Source: JAEUMD01 sp036768475 (GTDB lineage: Bacteria; Pseudomonadota; Alphaproteobacteria; Rhizobiales; Hyphomicrobiaceae). From it: 64,000 nt of DNA. Each line of letters starts with the position of its first letter. Position 1 is the stretch's first letter. The position numbers and the translations under genes are program-made. The stretch spans positions 81,054-145,053 of the forward strand of contig DAIPMW010000009.1 of assembly GCA_036768475.1 (NCBI GenBank), written 5' to 3'. The notes under the pieces are model-generated. The model did no database searches. It was not told where the DNA came from and saw only the letters and a program-made list of their open reading frames with translations. This document shows, piece by piece, positions 62,667 through 64,000 of the stretch.

Positions 62667-63015
62667 AGCCCGAATTCAGATATACGCCGTGCGCCGCATG
62701 CCCGAGCCCCGGTCCGGGTGCAACCTCGGCCCATAGCTGCAAGGGCCCGCTCCAGCACGGTGCACCGGCGCGGCAGACGCCAACACTCCATTCCCATCTA
62801 GAGACGCAGGCCCCGACCTGCAAGTAATCGCAAGGCAGCCGACATACCATCGATCCCCTCTTTGCCCCAACGCCATCCCGAACATGCCCGCAAGCCGCAT
62901 TGCAGGCAGGGCGCAAGACAAATATGTGCTAGGAGGCACAAATGACCTGCCTGAATTGCCTGGCAGCACCTTGATACCCCCGAATTTGACGTATTCTCCC
63001 GCAGAAGTGACGCCG
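62667..63015. other. Intergenic region before pepN with candidate leader peptide
   Basis: About 350 bases. Apart from the short uORF at 62942 and the pepN ribosome area, no gene, repeat or terminator is recognised. Two longer minus-strand frames lack ribosome sites and homology. Confidence 0.45.
62942..62974 (+). CDS. Candidate leader peptide upstream of pepN
   Basis: A 10-codon frame, MTCLNCLAAP, begins 4 bases after a perfect AGGAGG (62931-62936) and ends 41 bases before the pepN ATG. A CTGCC/GGCAG stem overlaps it. The two Cys codons could make it an attenuating leader, but this is inferred from spacing and SD quality only; it might also be the real ribosome entry for pepN by re-initiation. 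Confidence 0.3.
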   Translation: MTCLNCLAAP

Positions 63016-64000
63016 ATGAAGACTGACACCCCTCGTCCGATCCGCCTCAAGGATTACCAGCCGTCGGAGTACCTCATCGACAAGGTCGATTTGGATTTTC
63101 GCCTGGATCCGACCCGGACGCGCGTCAGGGCTCGGCTCAATCTGCGCCCCAACCCTGCCGTCAAGGCTCACGGACCGTTGCAACTCGACGGCGAGCAGTT
63201 GGAGCTCGACGAGATCCGCCTCAATGGCGACGATCTCAAGCTGCGGACGGACTACGATCTCACGGATATCGGGCTGACGCTCAAGTCGCCACCGCAAAAG
63301 CCGTTCCGCCTCGAAATCGTGACCTACATCGATCCCCACACCAACAAGGCGCTACAGGGGCTATACCGTTCGCGCGGCATCTACTGCACGCAATGCGAAG
63401 CACATGGCTTTCGCCGCATCACTTACTTCCTCGACCGGCCCGACGTGCTGTCCACATACAACGTGCGAATCGAAGCCGATGCCGAGGAAGCCCCCGTCCT
63501 GCTCTCCAACGGCAACCCGGTCGAGCGTGGAACGCTTCAGCGCGGCAAGCGCCATTATGCGATCTGGCACGATCCCCATCCCAAGCCCTGCTACCTGTTT
63601 GCACTCGTCGGCGGCAACCTCTCGTCCATCGCCGCGAGTTTCAAGACGATGTCGGGCCGCAAGGTTGACCTGCGCATCTATGTTGAGCACGGCAAGGAGA
63701 AGCGTGCCGCATGGGCGATGGATTCCCTGAAACGCTCCATGCGGTGGGATGAAAAACGTTTCGGCCGCGAATACGACCTTGACGTATTCAACATCGTCGC
63801 CGTGTCCGACTTCAACATGGGCGCGATGGAGAACAAAGGCCTCAATATTTTCAATGACCGGCTGATCCTCGCCTCGCCGGAAACCGCCACAGATACGATA
63901 TTCGAGGCGATTGAGAGCGTCGTCGCGCACGAGTACTTCCACAATTGGACGGGCAACCGCATCACCTGCCGCGACTGGTTCCAGCTCTGCCTCAAGGAAG
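63016..64000 (+). CDS. pepN: Aminopeptidase N (M1 zinc metallopeptidase), 5' part
   Basis: The first 328 codons, cut by the window end. M1 family order: RLKDYQPSEYLIDKVDLDFRLDPT, GLYRSRGIYCTQCEAHGFRRITYFLDRPDV, GAMENKG (substrate-binding motif, about residues 272-278) and HEYFHNWTGN (zinc-binding HExxH, about 308-317). PepN removes N-terminal residues from peptides in the cytosol. No signal peptide. The SD before the ATG is weak (AGAAG). Confidence 0.93.
   Translation, partial: MKTDTPRPIRLKDYQPSEYLIDKVDLDFRLDPTRTRVRARLNLRPNPAVKAHGPLQLDGEQLELDEIRLNGDDLKLRTDYDLTDIGLTLKSPPQKPFRLEIVTYIDPHTNKALQGLYRSRGIYCTQCEAHGFRRITYFLDRPDVLSTYNVRIEADAEEAPVLLSNGNPVERGTLQRGKRHYAIWHDPHPKPCYLFALVGGNLSSIAASFKTMSGRKVDLRIYVEHGKEKRAAWAMDSLKRSMRWDEKRFGREYDLDVFNIVAVSDFNMGAMENKGLNIFNDRLILASPETATDTIFEAIESVVAHEYFHNWTGNRITCRDWFQLCLKE

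Overview
This is a chromosomal window from a GC-rich alphaproteobacterium, most likely of the Hyphomicrobiales (Rhizobiales). Evidence is the tol-pal-cpoB-tilS-ftsH-folP-glmM gene order, the serC/serA/purA neighbourhood, an alphaproteobacterial porin, and iron genes of the imelysin/di-haem/DUF1513 type. A genus cannot be fixed from sequence alone; a Hyphomicrobium-like relative is an inference. No rRNA, tRNA, CRISPR array, transposase or prophage was seen. Nearly all genes look like long-resident chromosomal genes.

Layout. 0-4.3 kb: a small secreted protein, a CorA-type transporter, a DUF2892 membrane protein, an RlpA-like protein and an XRE-type regulator. 4.4-11.1 kb (minus strand): a cobalamin riboswitch followed by a B12 uptake operon (TonB receptor, binding protein, permease, ATPase) that ends in a patatin phospholipase. 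11.2-18.7 kb: DUF302-like protein, MFS carrier, phosphoesterase, degenerate Nudix protein, acetyltransferase, TrkH and small membrane proteins. 18.7-25.3 kb (minus strand): purA, a MuiA-like protein, serA and serC, with a structured leader before serC. 25.4-35.5 kb: an outer-membrane barrel, glmM, an orphan ParA plus a partner gene on the opposite strand, folP, ftsH and tilS. 35.5-45 kb (minus strand): the Tol-Pal envelope cluster (cpoB, a Pal paralogue, pal, two tiny lipoproteins, tolB, tolA, tolR, tolQ, ybgC), interrupted by a plus-strand DUF5063 gene. 45.2-55.4 kb: a DUF808 protein and then an iron locus built divergently around an Rrf2 regulator. The minus arm runs Rrf2, a Cys-rich protein, a Bfd-like protein, bacterioferritin, imelysin and DUF1513; the plus arm runs imelysin, porin and di-haem oxidoreductase. 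55.5-64 kb: a secreted Hint-domain protein, rhodanese, a second di-haem protein, a PAP2 phosphatase, a ThiS/MoaD-like protein, DUF6455, SelO and the start of pepN.

Systems. The B12 operon forms a complete outer-membrane-to-cytoplasm import route under one riboswitch. The Tol-Pal cluster encodes the trans-envelope machine plus at least three extra parts (a TPR/OmpA Pal paralogue and two roughly 42-residue lipoproteins). The iron locus couples periplasmic iron-binding imelysins and c-type di-haem proteins with storage (Bfr) and release (Bfd-like).

Unexplained structure. Two families of non-coding repeats (A and B, about 100-130 bp, with termini resembling inverted TAGAGC...GCTCTA ends) sit between genes. 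In many cases they supply the stop codon of the neighbouring gene. Hidden short genes too small for ordinary ORF calling were found at 39.2-39.5 kb and, less certainly, before pepN.
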